Shown: positions 8,812 through 17,017 of the stretch, one piece after another
Layout of the letters: every line of letters starts with the position of its first letter
Position numbering within the stretch: position 1 is the stretch's first letter
DNA from: Brachybacterium paraconglomeratum
GTDB lineage: Bacteria > Actinomycetota > Actinomycetes > Actinomycetales > Dermabacteraceae
Reading direction: 5' to 3'
Length of the DNA: 64,000 nt
Assembly (NCBI RefSeq): GCF_003994255.1
Contig: NZ_ML133859.1
Coordinates: forward strand, 100,921-164,920
Program-made: the position numbers and the translations under genes
Notes under the pieces: generated by a model
Seen by the model: only the letters and a program-made list of their open reading frames with translations
Databases searched by the model: none
Told to the model about the DNA's origin: nothing

Positions 8812-9570
8812 TCAGCCGGCGGGTCGGAGGAACGGGTTGGTGAGCTGGGTCGCGACGCCGAGGGCGGCGCGGCCGAGGCGCTCGATGGTCTGTTCGTCGG
8901 CCTCGGCGGCGGGGAGCGCGACGCCGAGGGCGAGGGGCGGGTCGGTGGGTCGCCAGGGCTCCAGCGGCACGGCCACGCCCCAGATCCCCTCCAGCCCGCG
9001 GCCGGGGTCGACGGACCAGCCGCGCTCGCGGGTCTCGGCGATCTGGGCGCGGATCTGCTCCGCCGACGGCAGGTCGGGCGCCTCGGTGCGGGCGATGGTC
9101 TCGTCGATGCGGTCGTCGTCCAGCCGCGAGAGCATCGCGAGCCCGGCGCCGGTGGTGACGGCGGCCAGGCGCGAGCCCAGCGGGGTGCCGAGCCGGTGGG
9201 CGCGTCCCTCGTGCCGGGCGAGGTAGAGGGAGTACTCCCCGTCGAGCATCGCGACCTGCACCACCTCCCCGCGCAGCACCGGGTCGGCCTCGACGACGCC
9301 GTAGAACTCACGGATCTGGTTGAACTCCTGGGCGAAGGCGCCGCCGAGCTCGGCGGTGCGTCGGCCCAGGCGGTAGCCGGCCTCGACGCGGCGGATCATC
9401 CCGCCGTCCTCGAGGACGGCGCAGATGTTGGAGGTGGAGGACTTCGCGGCACCGAGGGCGCGGGCGAGGTCGGAGAGGGTCAGCGGGGCGCCGCCCGACT
9501 GCTCGAGCAGCTCGAGCACGCGCAGCGCGCGGGTGACGGCGGGGGCGGGGTCGCGGGTCGTCTCGGGCAT
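8812..9570 (-). CDS. IclR-family transcriptional regulator
   Basis: 252-residue regulator: an N-terminal winged helix (ALRVLELLEQSGGAPLTLSDLARALGA) and a C-terminal IclR effector-binding domain (about 90-250). Encoded 19 bp after the D-2-hydroxyacid dehydrogenase gene and before the MFS gene. It probably controls the cluster from the divergent promoter at about 10,700-10,784, where repeated AGTGGA half-sites are seen; that link is inference. Confidence 0.92.
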   Translation of the reverse strand: MPETTRDPAPAVTRALRVLELLEQSGGAPLTLSDLARALGAAKSSTSNICAVLEDGGMIRRVEAGYRLGRRTAELGGAFAQEFNQIREFYGVVEADPVLRGEVVQVAMLDGEYSLYLARHEGRAHRLGTPLGSRLAAVTTGAGLAMLSRLDDDRIDETIARTEAPDLPSAEQIRAQIAETRERGWSVDPGRGLEGIWGVAVPLEPWRPTDPPLALGVALPAAEADEQTIERLGRAALGVATQLTNPFLRPAG

Positions 9571-9589
9571 GGTCGCTCGGCCTTCCGGC

Positions 9590-10672
9590 TCAGTAGAACT
9601 CGACGGTGTCGACCCGGTTGGCGAGCTCCTCGCCGTCCAGGAAGTGGCGGAGGTTCTCGATGAACTGCGCGACGATCCGCTCCTCCTCGCGCCGGTCGAG
9701 CGCCGCGGTGTGCGGGCTGATCAGCACGTTCGGGTGGTCCCAGAGGGGGCTGTCGGCGGTGAGCGGCTCGCGGGAGACGACGTCGAGGGCGGCGAAGCCG
9801 ATGCGGCCGGTCTCGAGGGCGTCCAGCAGCGCCGGCTCGTCGACGACGGTGCCGCGGCCGACGTTGACCAGGATCGTCCCGGGCCGCACGGCGCCGAGCA
9901 CCTCCTGGCCGACGAGGCCGACGGTGGCGTCGGTGCCGGGGAGGGTCACGACGATCGCATCGACGTCGGCGGCCGCGCTCGCGAGGTCCTCGATCGGGAC
10001 GAGCTCGTCGACGCCCTCGACGGGGGCGCCGGAGCGGGTGGTGCCCAGCACGGTCGCGCCGACGGCGTGGAACAGCGCCGCGCAGGCCTTCCCGATGCCG
10101 CCGAGGCCGACGACCAGCACCCGCATGGTGTCGAGCTGGCGCATCTCCCAGCGTGGGGACCAGTCGTGGTCGCGCTGCTGGTCGAGGAGGCGGGGCAGGG
10201 TCTTCGCGCCGGCGAGCACGCCGAGCAGGGCGAACTCCGCGAGCGGGCCGCCGTGGGTGCCGGCGCTGGTGGTGACGGCGATGCGCTCGAGCTGCTCGGG
10301 CGCGAGGCCGGCGGCGCGCAGCTGGGAGCCGCCGCCGGCGGCCATGGTCATCACCCAGCGCAGGCGCGGGTTGGCGCTCGCGGTGCGCGCGAACTGGGAG
10401 GGGTCGACGTCGGGGAGGGAGAAGAGGACGTCGGCGCTGTCGACCATTTCCTCGAAGCGGCGCTGCTGCTCCTCGGTGCGCTGGTGGGCGGGGTCGCCGT
10501 CCCAGTCGGCGGGGAAGCGGCGGGGGCGGTAGAGCTCGTGGTCGCGGACCACCTCGACGCGCGGCTCGGCCTGCTCGATGCGGGCGCAGAGCTCCTCGGG
10601 GAGGTCCACGCCGATCACGACGCGGGGGCGGGCGGCATCGGCGGGGGCGGGCTGTGCGGGGGTGGTCGTCAT
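9590..10672 (-). CDS. D-2-hydroxyacid dehydrogenase
   Basis: NAD(P)H-dependent 2-hydroxyacid/2-keto-acid oxidoreductase of 360 residues from the ATG at 10672. The Rossmann nucleotide site reads VLVVGLGGIGKA; later signatures are NVGRGTVVDEPALLDAL, DVVSREPL with the catalytic Glu region, and ISPHTAA with the catalytic His. The frame extends far upstream but that part overlaps the divergent gene and is not coding. First gene of the minus-strand group (dehydrogenase, IclR, MFS, SDR), pointing to hydroxy-acid catabolism. Confidence 0.9.
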   Translation of the reverse strand: MTTTPAQPAPADAARPRVVIGVDLPEELCARIEQAEPRVEVVRDHELYRPRRFPADWDGDPAHQRTEEQQRRFEEMVDSADVLFSLPDVDPSQFARTASANPRLRWVMTMAAGGGSQLRAAGLAPEQLERIAVTTSAGTHGGPLAEFALLGVLAGAKTLPRLLDQQRDHDWSPRWEMRQLDTMRVLVVGLGGIGKACAALFHAVGATVLGTTRSGAPVEGVDELVPIEDLASAAADVDAIVVTLPGTDATVGLVGQEVLGAVRPGTILVNVGRGTVVDEPALLDALETGRIGFAALDVVSREPLTADSPLWDHPNVLISPHTAALDRREEERIVAQFIENLRHFLDGEELANRVDTVEFY

Positions 10673-10734
10673 CGACGCTCCTTCGCTCGGACGGGACGGT
10701 CTGCGGTGACTGCGGGGCGAGCGTACCCCAGATT

Positions 10735-10768
10735 CAGTGGAGTGAACAGCGTCCACTCCAGTGGACTG
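10735..10768. promoter_or_regulatory. Repeated AGTGGA half-sites in divergent promoter
   Basis: In the 111-bp gap between two divergent dehydrogenase genes the hexamer AGTGGA occurs at 10736-10741, its complement TCCACT at 10752-10757, and AGTGGA again at 10760-10765, each in an extended match (CAGTGGA, GTCCACT, CAGTGGACTG). This forms overlapping inverted repeats, as expected for a dimeric regulator working on both genes. The IclR protein encoded nearby is the leading candidate (inference). Confidence 0.6.
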
Positions 10769-10783
10769 ACGTAGTCTGTCGCC

Positions 10784-11692
10784 ATGCGAATCGACGACGC
10801 TTCCTCCACGCCCTCCCCCGCCCGCGCGCGCCTGGGCGTGATCGGCCTGGGCTCGATGGGAGAGCCGATGGCCGGACATCTTCTCGCCGCGCACGGCGCC
10901 CTCGTGGTCCACTCCCGCAGCCGCAAGAAGTCGCTGCTCGAGGCCGGTTCGACCTGGGCGGACACCCCTCGCGAGCTCGCCGAGCAGGTCGATGCCGTGC
11001 TCGTGATGCTCCCGGACCTGCCCCAGCTCACCCCGATGCTCGAGGGCCCGGACGGCCTGCTCGCCGCGGGCCGGGAGCTGCTGCTCATGATCGGCTCGAC
11101 GAGCTCCCCGCGCGGGGTGCGCGAGCTCGCGGAGCGGCTGGTCGGCGAGGCGGGCGGCCGGGTGCGCCTCGTGGACGTGCCGGTCTCCGGGGGCGAGGCC
11201 GGGGCGCGGGCGGGGACGCTGTCGATCATGGCCGGCGGCGCCGAGGAGGACGTCCGACGGGCGGCGACGCTCCTCGCTCCCTGCGGGACGGTGCGCCACC
11301 TCGGCCCGCTGGGCGCCGGCGAGGTCGCGAAGGCGTGCAACCAGATGATCGTCGGCGCGACGATGATGGCGATCTCCGAGGCGACCGTCCTCGCCGAGCG
11401 CAGCGGCATCGCCCCGGCGGACCTGTTCGAGGTGCTCGAGGGCGGCTACGCGGGCTCGACGCTGCTGGCGGACAAGCGCGACAAGCTCGTCACCGGCGAC
11501 TACTCCCCCGGCGGCATCGCCGCGTACATGACCAAGGACCTCGGCTTCGCGGCCGACGTCGCCGAGGACACCGGCACCTCGCCCGCCCTGCTCGGTGCAC
11601 TGCGAGGCGCGTACGACGAGCTGGTCGCGGCGGGCCTCGGCGAGGAGGACCTCTCGGTGGCGCGGCGCTTCGTCGCCGAGCGCGGCGCCTGA
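10784..11692 (+). CDS. NAD(P)-dependent 3-hydroxyisobutyrate-dehydrogenase-type oxidoreductase
   Basis: Beta-hydroxyacid dehydrogenase of 302 residues (tartronate-semialdehyde reductase/3-hydroxyisobutyrate dehydrogenase superfamily). Family motifs: GVIGLGSMG cofactor loop near residue 20, DVPVSGGEAGA substrate loop, and GEVAKACNQM with the catalytic Lys. C-terminal all-helical domain is complete. Transcribed divergently from the D-2-hydroxyacid dehydrogenase across the shared half-site region. Substrate not determinable; the setting suggests a step in hydroxy-acid or tartronate semialdehyde metabolism. Confidence 0.9.
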   Translation: MRIDDASSTPSPARARLGVIGLGSMGEPMAGHLLAAHGALVVHSRSRKKSLLEAGSTWADTPRELAEQVDAVLVMLPDLPQLTPMLEGPDGLLAAGRELLLMIGSTSSPRGVRELAERLVGEAGGRVRLVDVPVSGGEAGARAGTLSIMAGGAEEDVRRAATLLAPCGTVRHLGPLGAGEVAKACNQMIVGATMMAISEATVLAERSGIAPADLFEVLEGGYAGSTLLADKRDKLVTGDYSPGGIAAYMTKDLGFAADVAEDTGTSPALLGALRGAYDELVAAGLGEEDLSVARRFVAERGA

Positions 11693-11905
11693 GCCGGGCA
11701 CGGTCCGGGCCCCGGCGCTGCACATGCACCGCCCGAACCGAACGCACTCGGTGCACTGATTGCTCGGCGCCCGAACGTCGCCCTACCACGATCGCCGGCC
11801 GCCGCCTCGGTCCCTCCGTCCTGCGCGGCGGCGCGCTGCACGCCGATACTGGCCGCATCGGGCGGCCGCCCCGCCCGCCCCACACCCGACAACCGGGAGG
11901 ACCCT

Positions 11906-12190
11906 GTGACCGTCGTGAAGATCAACCGTCTCGCCGTCCCCGCCGCGCAGGCAGGCGAACTCGAGAAGCGCTTCGCCGCCCGGAAGCACTCCGTGGACGG
12001 GGCGCCCGGCTTCGAGGGCTTCGAGCTGCTGCGCCCGGTCGCGGGCGAGGAGCACTACTTCGTCCTGACCCGCTGGGCGGATGAGGAGAGCTTCCGGGCC
12101 TGGGTCGAGCAGCGCGAGTCGCGGGATCCGTCGACCACGGTCTCCCGGGCCGAGGGGATGCTCGAGTTCGAGGTCGTCGACCTGGAGTGA
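11906..12190 (+). CDS. ABM-domain protein resembling haem-degrading MhuD
   Basis: 94 residues, one antibiotic-biosynthesis-monooxygenase domain. A strong RBS (GGGAGGA) precedes the GTG at 11906. The sequence follows the mycobacterial haem oxygenase MhuD as I recall it nearly end to end: VVKIN with the Asn at position 7, ELEKRFA, PGFEGFELLRPV, EEHYFV and LEFEVV. The segment that carries the haem-ligating His (His75 in MhuD) is about four residues shorter here (EQRESRDPSTTVSRAEG) and has no His. So either haem is bound differently or the protein has another role. Nothing is recognised in the flanking gaps 11693-11905 and 12191-12340. Confidence 0.8.
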   Translation: MTVVKINRLAVPAAQAGELEKRFAARKHSVDGAPGFEGFELLRPVAGEEHYFVLTRWADEESFRAWVEQRESRDPSTTVSRAEGMLEFEVVDLE

Positions 12191-12340
12191 CTCGGGCGCT
12201 CGGCCCGCCGTTCCGCCCCTGCCTCTCCACCCTCCCGCCTCGCTCGGCCGACGCGGGGGCGGGGAGAACTCCCCATGGCCTCCTTACCTCCGGGTCTCTA
12301 GTCTTCGGAAGCACGGAACACGAGCCTCGGAGGGAAGCAG

Positions 12341-13117
12341 ATGGCGGCGTTCACCGCTGCACTGGACAGCACACTCGTGCGCGATGCCGCCGCACGGGCA
12401 CGGGACGCCGGTGCGGACCTCAATCCGCTGTGGCGGACCATGATCACCGTCCCCGATGACCCGTCCCCCGGTGCGGCCGAGCACGATCCCGAGCACGAGA
12501 CGCTCATCCGGCGCGCCCTGACCGCACCGTGCGTGGCCGCGGTCAGCGTGACCCCTGCCGACGGTACGCGCATCGAGCTGCAGATCTCCGTCGATGCCGA
12601 GGGAGCCGTCGTCTGCGCCCGGCGGGGCGACGGAGCGGCCGGCTGGTCGCCGGTGGACGCGGAGTCGCTCCCGGAGATCGTCGTGTCGATGGCCCCTCCG
12701 GGATCCCGCCTGGCGGCCCCGGCGTCCATGACCACTCGCTCGAAGGCCACGCGTCTGCAGTTGAGCAGGGCACAGGTCGAGCAGATCCGCAGCGCCGTCG
12801 AGCACGGCGACACCGCCGACAGCGCCATCGCTGCGCTCCCGGATCTCGATCCCGACCTGCGCGATGCGCTGACCAGCACGGGTGATCGCGCGAGCCTCGC
12901 GATCCACCTCATCCCGCCCGCTCCGGAGGAGAGCGTGACCCTCCTGCGCCGGTGGACCAGCGGGGAGCGGAGACTCTACAGCGCCGACGGGCCGGCGGGG
13001 CCCCTCGCCGGGGTGCACCCGGTCGAGGACGGGGACTTCTTCGGCACCGTGATCCCCCTGCTGCAGGAGGGCGCGAGGATCGCCCGGGCGCACTCGCCGG
13101 CCGGAGGTGCGGCATGA
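12341..13117 (+). CDS. Possible EspG-like chaperone/partner of a WXG-domain hydrolase
   Basis: 258 residues, no signal peptide or membrane segment, acidic. GGAGGGA lies before the ATG. The gene overlaps the next by four bases (ATGA), so the two products are made together. The mixed alpha/beta layout, the C-terminal RRWTSGERRLY...GDFFGTVIPLL pattern and the coupling to a WXG-type protein suggest an EspG-like type VII secretion accessory protein, but I do not see a definitive motif. Function therefore stays tentative; it could equally be an immunity or adaptor protein for the downstream hydrolase. Confidence 0.55.
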   Translation: MAAFTAALDSTLVRDAAARARDAGADLNPLWRTMITVPDDPSPGAAEHDPEHETLIRRALTAPCVAAVSVTPADGTRIELQISVDAEGAVVCARRGDGAAGWSPVDAESLPEIVVSMAPPGSRLAAPASMTTRSKATRLQLSRAQVEQIRSAVEHGDTADSAIAALPDLDPDLRDALTSTGDRASLAIHLIPPAPEESVTLLRRWTSGERRLYSADGPAGPLAGVHPVEDGDFFGTVIPLLQEGARIARAHSPAGGAA

Positions 13118-14598
13118 GCGGCTTCCAGGGGATGGCCCCGGAGCAGGCGCGCGGCCACGCCGAGCGGCTGCGCACAGGATCTCAGCGGGTCGACGAGATC
13201 CATGCCGAGCTCGACGCGTTCGTGCAGGGCGTCGACTGGGTGGGCCCGGACCGTGAGAGCTTCGTCCAGGAATGGGCCGGTCAGGTCGGTCCGCAGGTCA
13301 GCTCGCTGTGCGAGCGCCTCCAGGGGCTCGGATTCGATCTCGAGGCGGAGGCCGACCAGCAGGATGCGGCCTCGGAGCCCGGCGGCGACGGCGGCGGCGA
13401 CCCCGAGAGCCTGCTGCCCGAGAACGTCACCGACTTCCTGGACCGGCTCGACGAGGAGATCCGCGGACTGCCCGAAGGGCTCCAGCGGCTGCTCCCCGAC
13501 ACCCCCTGGGCGGAGATGATCGCGGGCGGCGTCGTCGACCTCGCTGAATGGACCGAGGGCGTCTTCGAGGGCGGCCGCGACGTCCTCAAGGGCCTGCCCG
13601 GACCGCTCGGCGACCTCTTCGACGGCCTGCCCGACGGGGACATCGAGATCCTCGACGAGCGCTCCGAGATCGAGCTCGGCGAGGAGCCCCGCCACGTGCA
13701 GGACAGCGAGGCCCCGCAGGACCTGGCCGATCTCATCTTCGACAACGACGAGACTCGCCGCGACATCCGGACGGTCCCGCCGGGAGAGGGGTACGACCAT
13801 CTGGATTCCGCACAGATCCGCATCCAGACCCTCCAGGGCGCCGACGGCACCGAGCGGTACATCGTGCACGTGCCACCGACCCAGGGCGCGGATCTGTGGT
13901 CGGAGGAGGGCGGTCTCCCGGGAACCCTCGAGGGATGGAACGGGCAGGGCCAGCCCTTCGGCTGGGCCAACAACATCTACGCGATGGCGGGACGGGAGAA
14001 TGCCGGGGCGAACGCCGTGACGGCCGCTATGGAGGAGGCCGGGATCCCCCCGGGCTCGGACGTCGCCTTCGTGGCGCACTCCCAGGGCGGTCTGGTCGCC
14101 GCGCAGCTGTCCGACGATCCCGCGTTCAACTCCACCACCGGCGCAGCGGGGACCTACAACGTCACCGACATCTTCTCCGTCGGCTCCCCGGTGCAGACCT
14201 ACACCCCGGCGCAGGGCTCGACCGATGTGGTGAACGTGCAGCATGTCCAGAACGAGGGGACCGACGGAGATTTCGTCCCCACGCTTGATCTTGAGGGGCG
14301 CTCCTTCCGTCATCCCGGTGGCAATCCGGCGGAGAACGTGCAGGACGTGCACATGCAGACTCCGCACGAGAACCCGGACTTCCCGCAGCAGGACGCGGCC
14401 CACAATGCGCACGATTCGGTGCACCGCGACGCGCACGACCCGTCCGTCTACTCGGAGACTTCCGGGTACTACGGCACCCTGCGCGAGCACGGGGACCATC
14501 CCGCGCTCGCGGGCAAGGCCGACCGCATGGACGGCCAGTACATCGGGGAGGACGTCGTGCTCGTGGACGACGTGGTCATCGACGCGCGCCGGATCTGA
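13114..14598 (+). CDS. WXG100-like N-terminus fused to alpha/beta hydrolase
   Basis: 494 residues from the ATG at 13114, overlapping the upstream gene. The first ~90 residues are helical with a central DWVGPD turn (Trp-Val-Gly at 42-44), as in WXG100/ESX substrates. A Gly/Asp/Glu-rich linker follows, then an alpha/beta-hydrolase domain with the nucleophile elbow AHSQGG (Ser about 323) and a His-rich C-terminal part. No Sec or Tat signal is present, which fits export by a type VII (ESX) system or an intracellular role. Probable esterase/lipase; substrate unknown. No ESX core genes are in the window. Confidence 0.72.
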   Translation: MSGFQGMAPEQARGHAERLRTGSQRVDEIHAELDAFVQGVDWVGPDRESFVQEWAGQVGPQVSSLCERLQGLGFDLEAEADQQDAASEPGGDGGGDPESLLPENVTDFLDRLDEEIRGLPEGLQRLLPDTPWAEMIAGGVVDLAEWTEGVFEGGRDVLKGLPGPLGDLFDGLPDGDIEILDERSEIELGEEPRHVQDSEAPQDLADLIFDNDETRRDIRTVPPGEGYDHLDSAQIRIQTLQGADGTERYIVHVPPTQGADLWSEEGGLPGTLEGWNGQGQPFGWANNIYAMAGRENAGANAVTAAMEEAGIPPGSDVAFVAHSQGGLVAAQLSDDPAFNSTTGAAGTYNVTDIFSVGSPVQTYTPAQGSTDVVNVQHVQNEGTDGDFVPTLDLEGRSFRHPGGNPAENVQDVHMQTPHENPDFPQQDAAHNAHDSVHRDAHDPSVYSETSGYYGTLREHGDHPALAGKADRMDGQYIGEDVVLVDDVVIDARRI

Positions 14599-14622
14599 CC
14601 GGCGCCGCCCGTGCGAGGGCGC

Positions 14623-15045
14623 TCAGGCCAGTCCGTAGTGCTCGAAGAAGTGGATGAAGCTGAGGGAACCGAACTGGTCGGCGACCTCGCTGCCGAGGAG
14701 CTCGCGGGGCTCCACCGTCGAACCGTCCGCGCCGTGCGCCGTGACCAGGACGGTCCGTGACCCGAAGCCCTCGTCCTTCTCGAAGATGTACTCGACGACG
14801 CTCCGCCAGACCGGATCCAGGGCGTCCAGGAGCTGCTCCTCGTCCACGTCGAAGCGGATGTCTCCGCGCAGGCTGGTGCGCATGGTCCCGCCGCCGCTGG
14901 TCTCCATCTCGGAGGAGGTCACGTGCTCGAACTCCTCCACCGGGTCGTTCAACGAGTCCGTGCGCGACGGCAGCAGACGCCCGCAGCCCGCCAGCGCGGC
15001 GATCATGCCCGCAAGTCCTCCGGCCATCAGCACTCGCCTCCGCAT
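14623..15045 (-). CDS. Small lipoprotein, function unknown
   Basis: 140 residues from the ATG at 15045. The N-terminus has arginines, a hydrophobic stretch and a lipobox (ALAGC), so it should be a lipid-anchored surface protein. The mature region (about 115 residues) is acidic; FDVDEEQLLDALDPVWRSVVEYIFEKDEGF is its most structured part. It converges on the WXG-hydrolase gene with 24 bp between stops. An alternative start at 15069 would put eight residues before the signal peptide and is less likely. Confidence 0.7.
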   Translation of the reverse strand: MRRRVLMAGGLAGMIAALAGCGRLLPSRTDSLNDPVEEFEHVTSSEMETSGGGTMRTSLRGDIRFDVDEEQLLDALDPVWRSVVEYIFEKDEGFGSRTVLVTAHGADGSTVEPRELLGSEVADQFGSLSFIHFFEHYGLA

Positions 15046-15170
15046 CCGCTCCGCCTCTCCTGATCCCACCGCTGCGATTGCTCCAGCATCGCAGATCCTG
15101 CCTGCTCCCTCACCGTCGTCGCGTCTCCCCGGTCCGCCCGCTGAGCTCCGGGCCCCGGCGTCCTGCGCGC

Positions 15171-16097
15171 TCAGCGCTCCGCGAGGTACAGCGGCTCGCC
15201 GTCGATCGTCTCGATGGAGAACAGGGCAGAGCCCCGCTCCCCCTCGGCCAGCTCGAGGGCGACGATCGCGGTCGCCCGGTCACCGTCGGTGAGCGCGCCG
15301 ATGTCCCGGAGCGGGGCGGCGGTCGCGACGTCGAGGTCCATGTGGCAGCTGGCCCAGGACATCGACTCGAGGCAGAGGTAGAGGTCCTCGGTCGGGACCG
15401 TGCCGCCGGGCCCCGTGTACGCGACGTCGACCGTGGCCAGCACGTATCCCGCGCTCGGGTCGGGCGGGGGATTCGCGGGGTCGGCGGCGACGGCGGCGTC
15501 CGCATCCCAGTCCACATCGGTGACGGTCACCTCGACGACCCCGCCGCTCACCGTCGGCCAGGACAGGGTGTGCTCCCCGAGCGTGGCGGGACGGTCGTAG
15601 GTGCCGGCGTCCGTGACGACCGCACCGGAGGCATCGGTGACCCTGCCCGGCGTGTACATGCTCGAGTACCCGCCGACGGGATCGCTCATCACGTACGGCG
15701 CACCGCCGTAGATGTACGCCAGCCCGCCGAGGACGAGAACCAGCACGAGCACGAGGCCCGACACGGCGAGCGCCAGGGAGGACAGCACGATCGCGACGAT
15801 CGGCAGCGCGCTGCTCCGGGCACGCTCCGGCGGCGCCGACGGGGGCGGGAGCAGCGAGGGGTCGGACCAGGTGTCCGACTGCGCAGGTTCTGCCTGCGCG
15901 GTGTCGGACTGCGCGGTGTCGGCCTGCGCGGTGTCGGACTGCGCGGTGTCGGCCTGCGGGGTGTCGGCCTGCGGGGTGTCGGCCTGCGGGTCATCACGCA
16001 GCGTGGGCGCGAGCAGCACCCACGGAGCGGGAGCAGGGTCTGCCGCGCCGTCGGGGGCGAGGGCAGGCAGGGGCTGAGGCGAGGAGCCGTCGGACAT
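15171..16097 (-). CDS. Membrane-anchored protein with pentapeptide-repeat N-terminus and DUF4352-like domain
   Basis: 308 residues. The cytoplasmic N-terminal region holds eight imperfect five-residue repeats of the type QADTP/QADTA/QSDTA (encoded at about 15,865-15,990 by 15-bp units). A single transmembrane helix follows (ALPIVAIVLSSLALAVSGLV region), then an extracellular beta-rich domain of about 170 residues with two Cys, resembling telokin-like DUF4352 proteins. Role unknown. The in-frame 15-bp repeat could vary in copy number between strains without frameshift. Confidence 0.75.
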   Translation of the reverse strand: MSDGSSPQPLPALAPDGAADPAPAPWVLLAPTLRDDPQADTPQADTPQADTAQSDTAQADTAQSDTAQAEPAQSDTWSDPSLLPPPSAPPERARSSALPIVAIVLSSLALAVSGLVLVLVLVLGGLAYIYGGAPYVMSDPVGGYSSMYTPGRVTDASGAVVTDAGTYDRPATLGEHTLSWPTVSGGVVEVTVTDVDWDADAAVAADPANPPPDPSAGYVLATVDVAYTGPGGTVPTEDLYLCLESMSWASCHMDLDVATAAPLRDIGALTDGDRATAIVALELAEGERGSALFSIETIDGEPLYLAER

Positions 16098-16267
16098 CGG
16101 TGACCGCCAGGGGTGCAGAAGGGACCAGGAGCCCGCGCTTCCGGTGGCCCGTGCGGCAGCGGTGAGCGGAATGTAGCAGGTCGCACCGCGATTCCCGCAT
16201 TCTCGTCACCGACTCGTGACCGTGGGGGCCGGCGGGCCGCGCGGGGCGTCCCGCTACGCTCGCCGAC

Positions 16268-17017
16268 ATGGCCGCGACATCGCCCGTCCCGACCCCTCCC
16301 GTGAGGCTCCGCCGGGTGGGGACGGTCCTCGTGGTGCTCGCCGGAGGGCAGCTGCTCGCCGGCGTGCTCGTGGTGCTGCTCGCCTCTCCCGCCTCGAGGC
16401 TCCTCGCCCTCGCAGCGGTGCTGGTCGCTCTCGCGACGTGGCCCGTGGCGGCCTCGACGCTGCGTCCGCGCGCCCCAGGTGCGGTGACGGCGGCGGACGC
16501 CCTGACCCTGCTCCGCCATCTCGGGGCAGGTGCGCTCGCGGCGGCGACGGTGCTGGTCCTCGGCGGGGAGCTGGCCGCGCGGTCGTGGCCGCTCGCCGCG
16601 CTGATCGCGACGACCCTGGCCACCGACGCGATGGACGGACCTGTCGCACGGCGCACCGGCAGCGCCGGTCCGATCGGTGCCCGGATCGGCATGGAGGCCG
16701 ACGCCGCGCTGGTGATGGTGCTGTCGGTGCTCGCGGCGACGGTGGTGGGACCGTGGGCGCTCGCGATCGGGCTGATGCGCTATGCCTTCGTGGCGGCCAC
16801 GCGGGTGCGGCCCGCGCTGCGGGAGCCGCTGAGCTTCAACCAGTTCCGGCGGCTCGTCGGCGGCGGTCAGGGGGTCGCGCTGCTGAGCGCGCTGGTCCCC
16901 GCCGTCCCCGTCCCGGCGGCGGCCGCGGTGGTCGCCCTCGCCCTGGCCCTGCTCGTGGTCTCCTTCGGACGGGACGTCATCCGCCTCGAGCGTGCGCAGC
17001 GGTCGGCACCCCGCTGA
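16268..17017 (+). CDS. CDP-alcohol phosphotransferase-like membrane protein with altered active site
   Basis: 249 residues, about six membrane helices. The CDP-alcohol phosphatidyltransferase signature is recognisable: Asp120-x2-Asp123-Gly-x2-Ala-Arg, then Gly-Ala-Arg-Ile-Gly141-x3-Asp145. In the canonical motif D-x2-D-G-x2-A-R-x8-9-G-x3-D-x3-D the third Asp should be where Gly141 is (ATC GGC at 16,685-16,690). That Asp normally helps bind the metal, so the enzyme may be inactive or unusual. The members normally make phospholipid head groups from CDP-diacylglycerol. Downstream hydrophobic ORF starts at its stop. Confidence 0.8.
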   Translation: MAATSPVPTPPVRLRRVGTVLVVLAGGQLLAGVLVVLLASPASRLLALAAVLVALATWPVAASTLRPRAPGAVTAADALTLLRHLGAGALAAATVLVLGGELAARSWPLAALIATTLATDAMDGPVARRTGSAGPIGARIGMEADAALVMVLSVLAATVVGPWALAIGLMRYAFVAATRVRPALREPLSFNQFRRLVGGGQGVALLSALVPAVPVPAAAAVVALALALLVVSFGRDVIRLERAQRSAPR

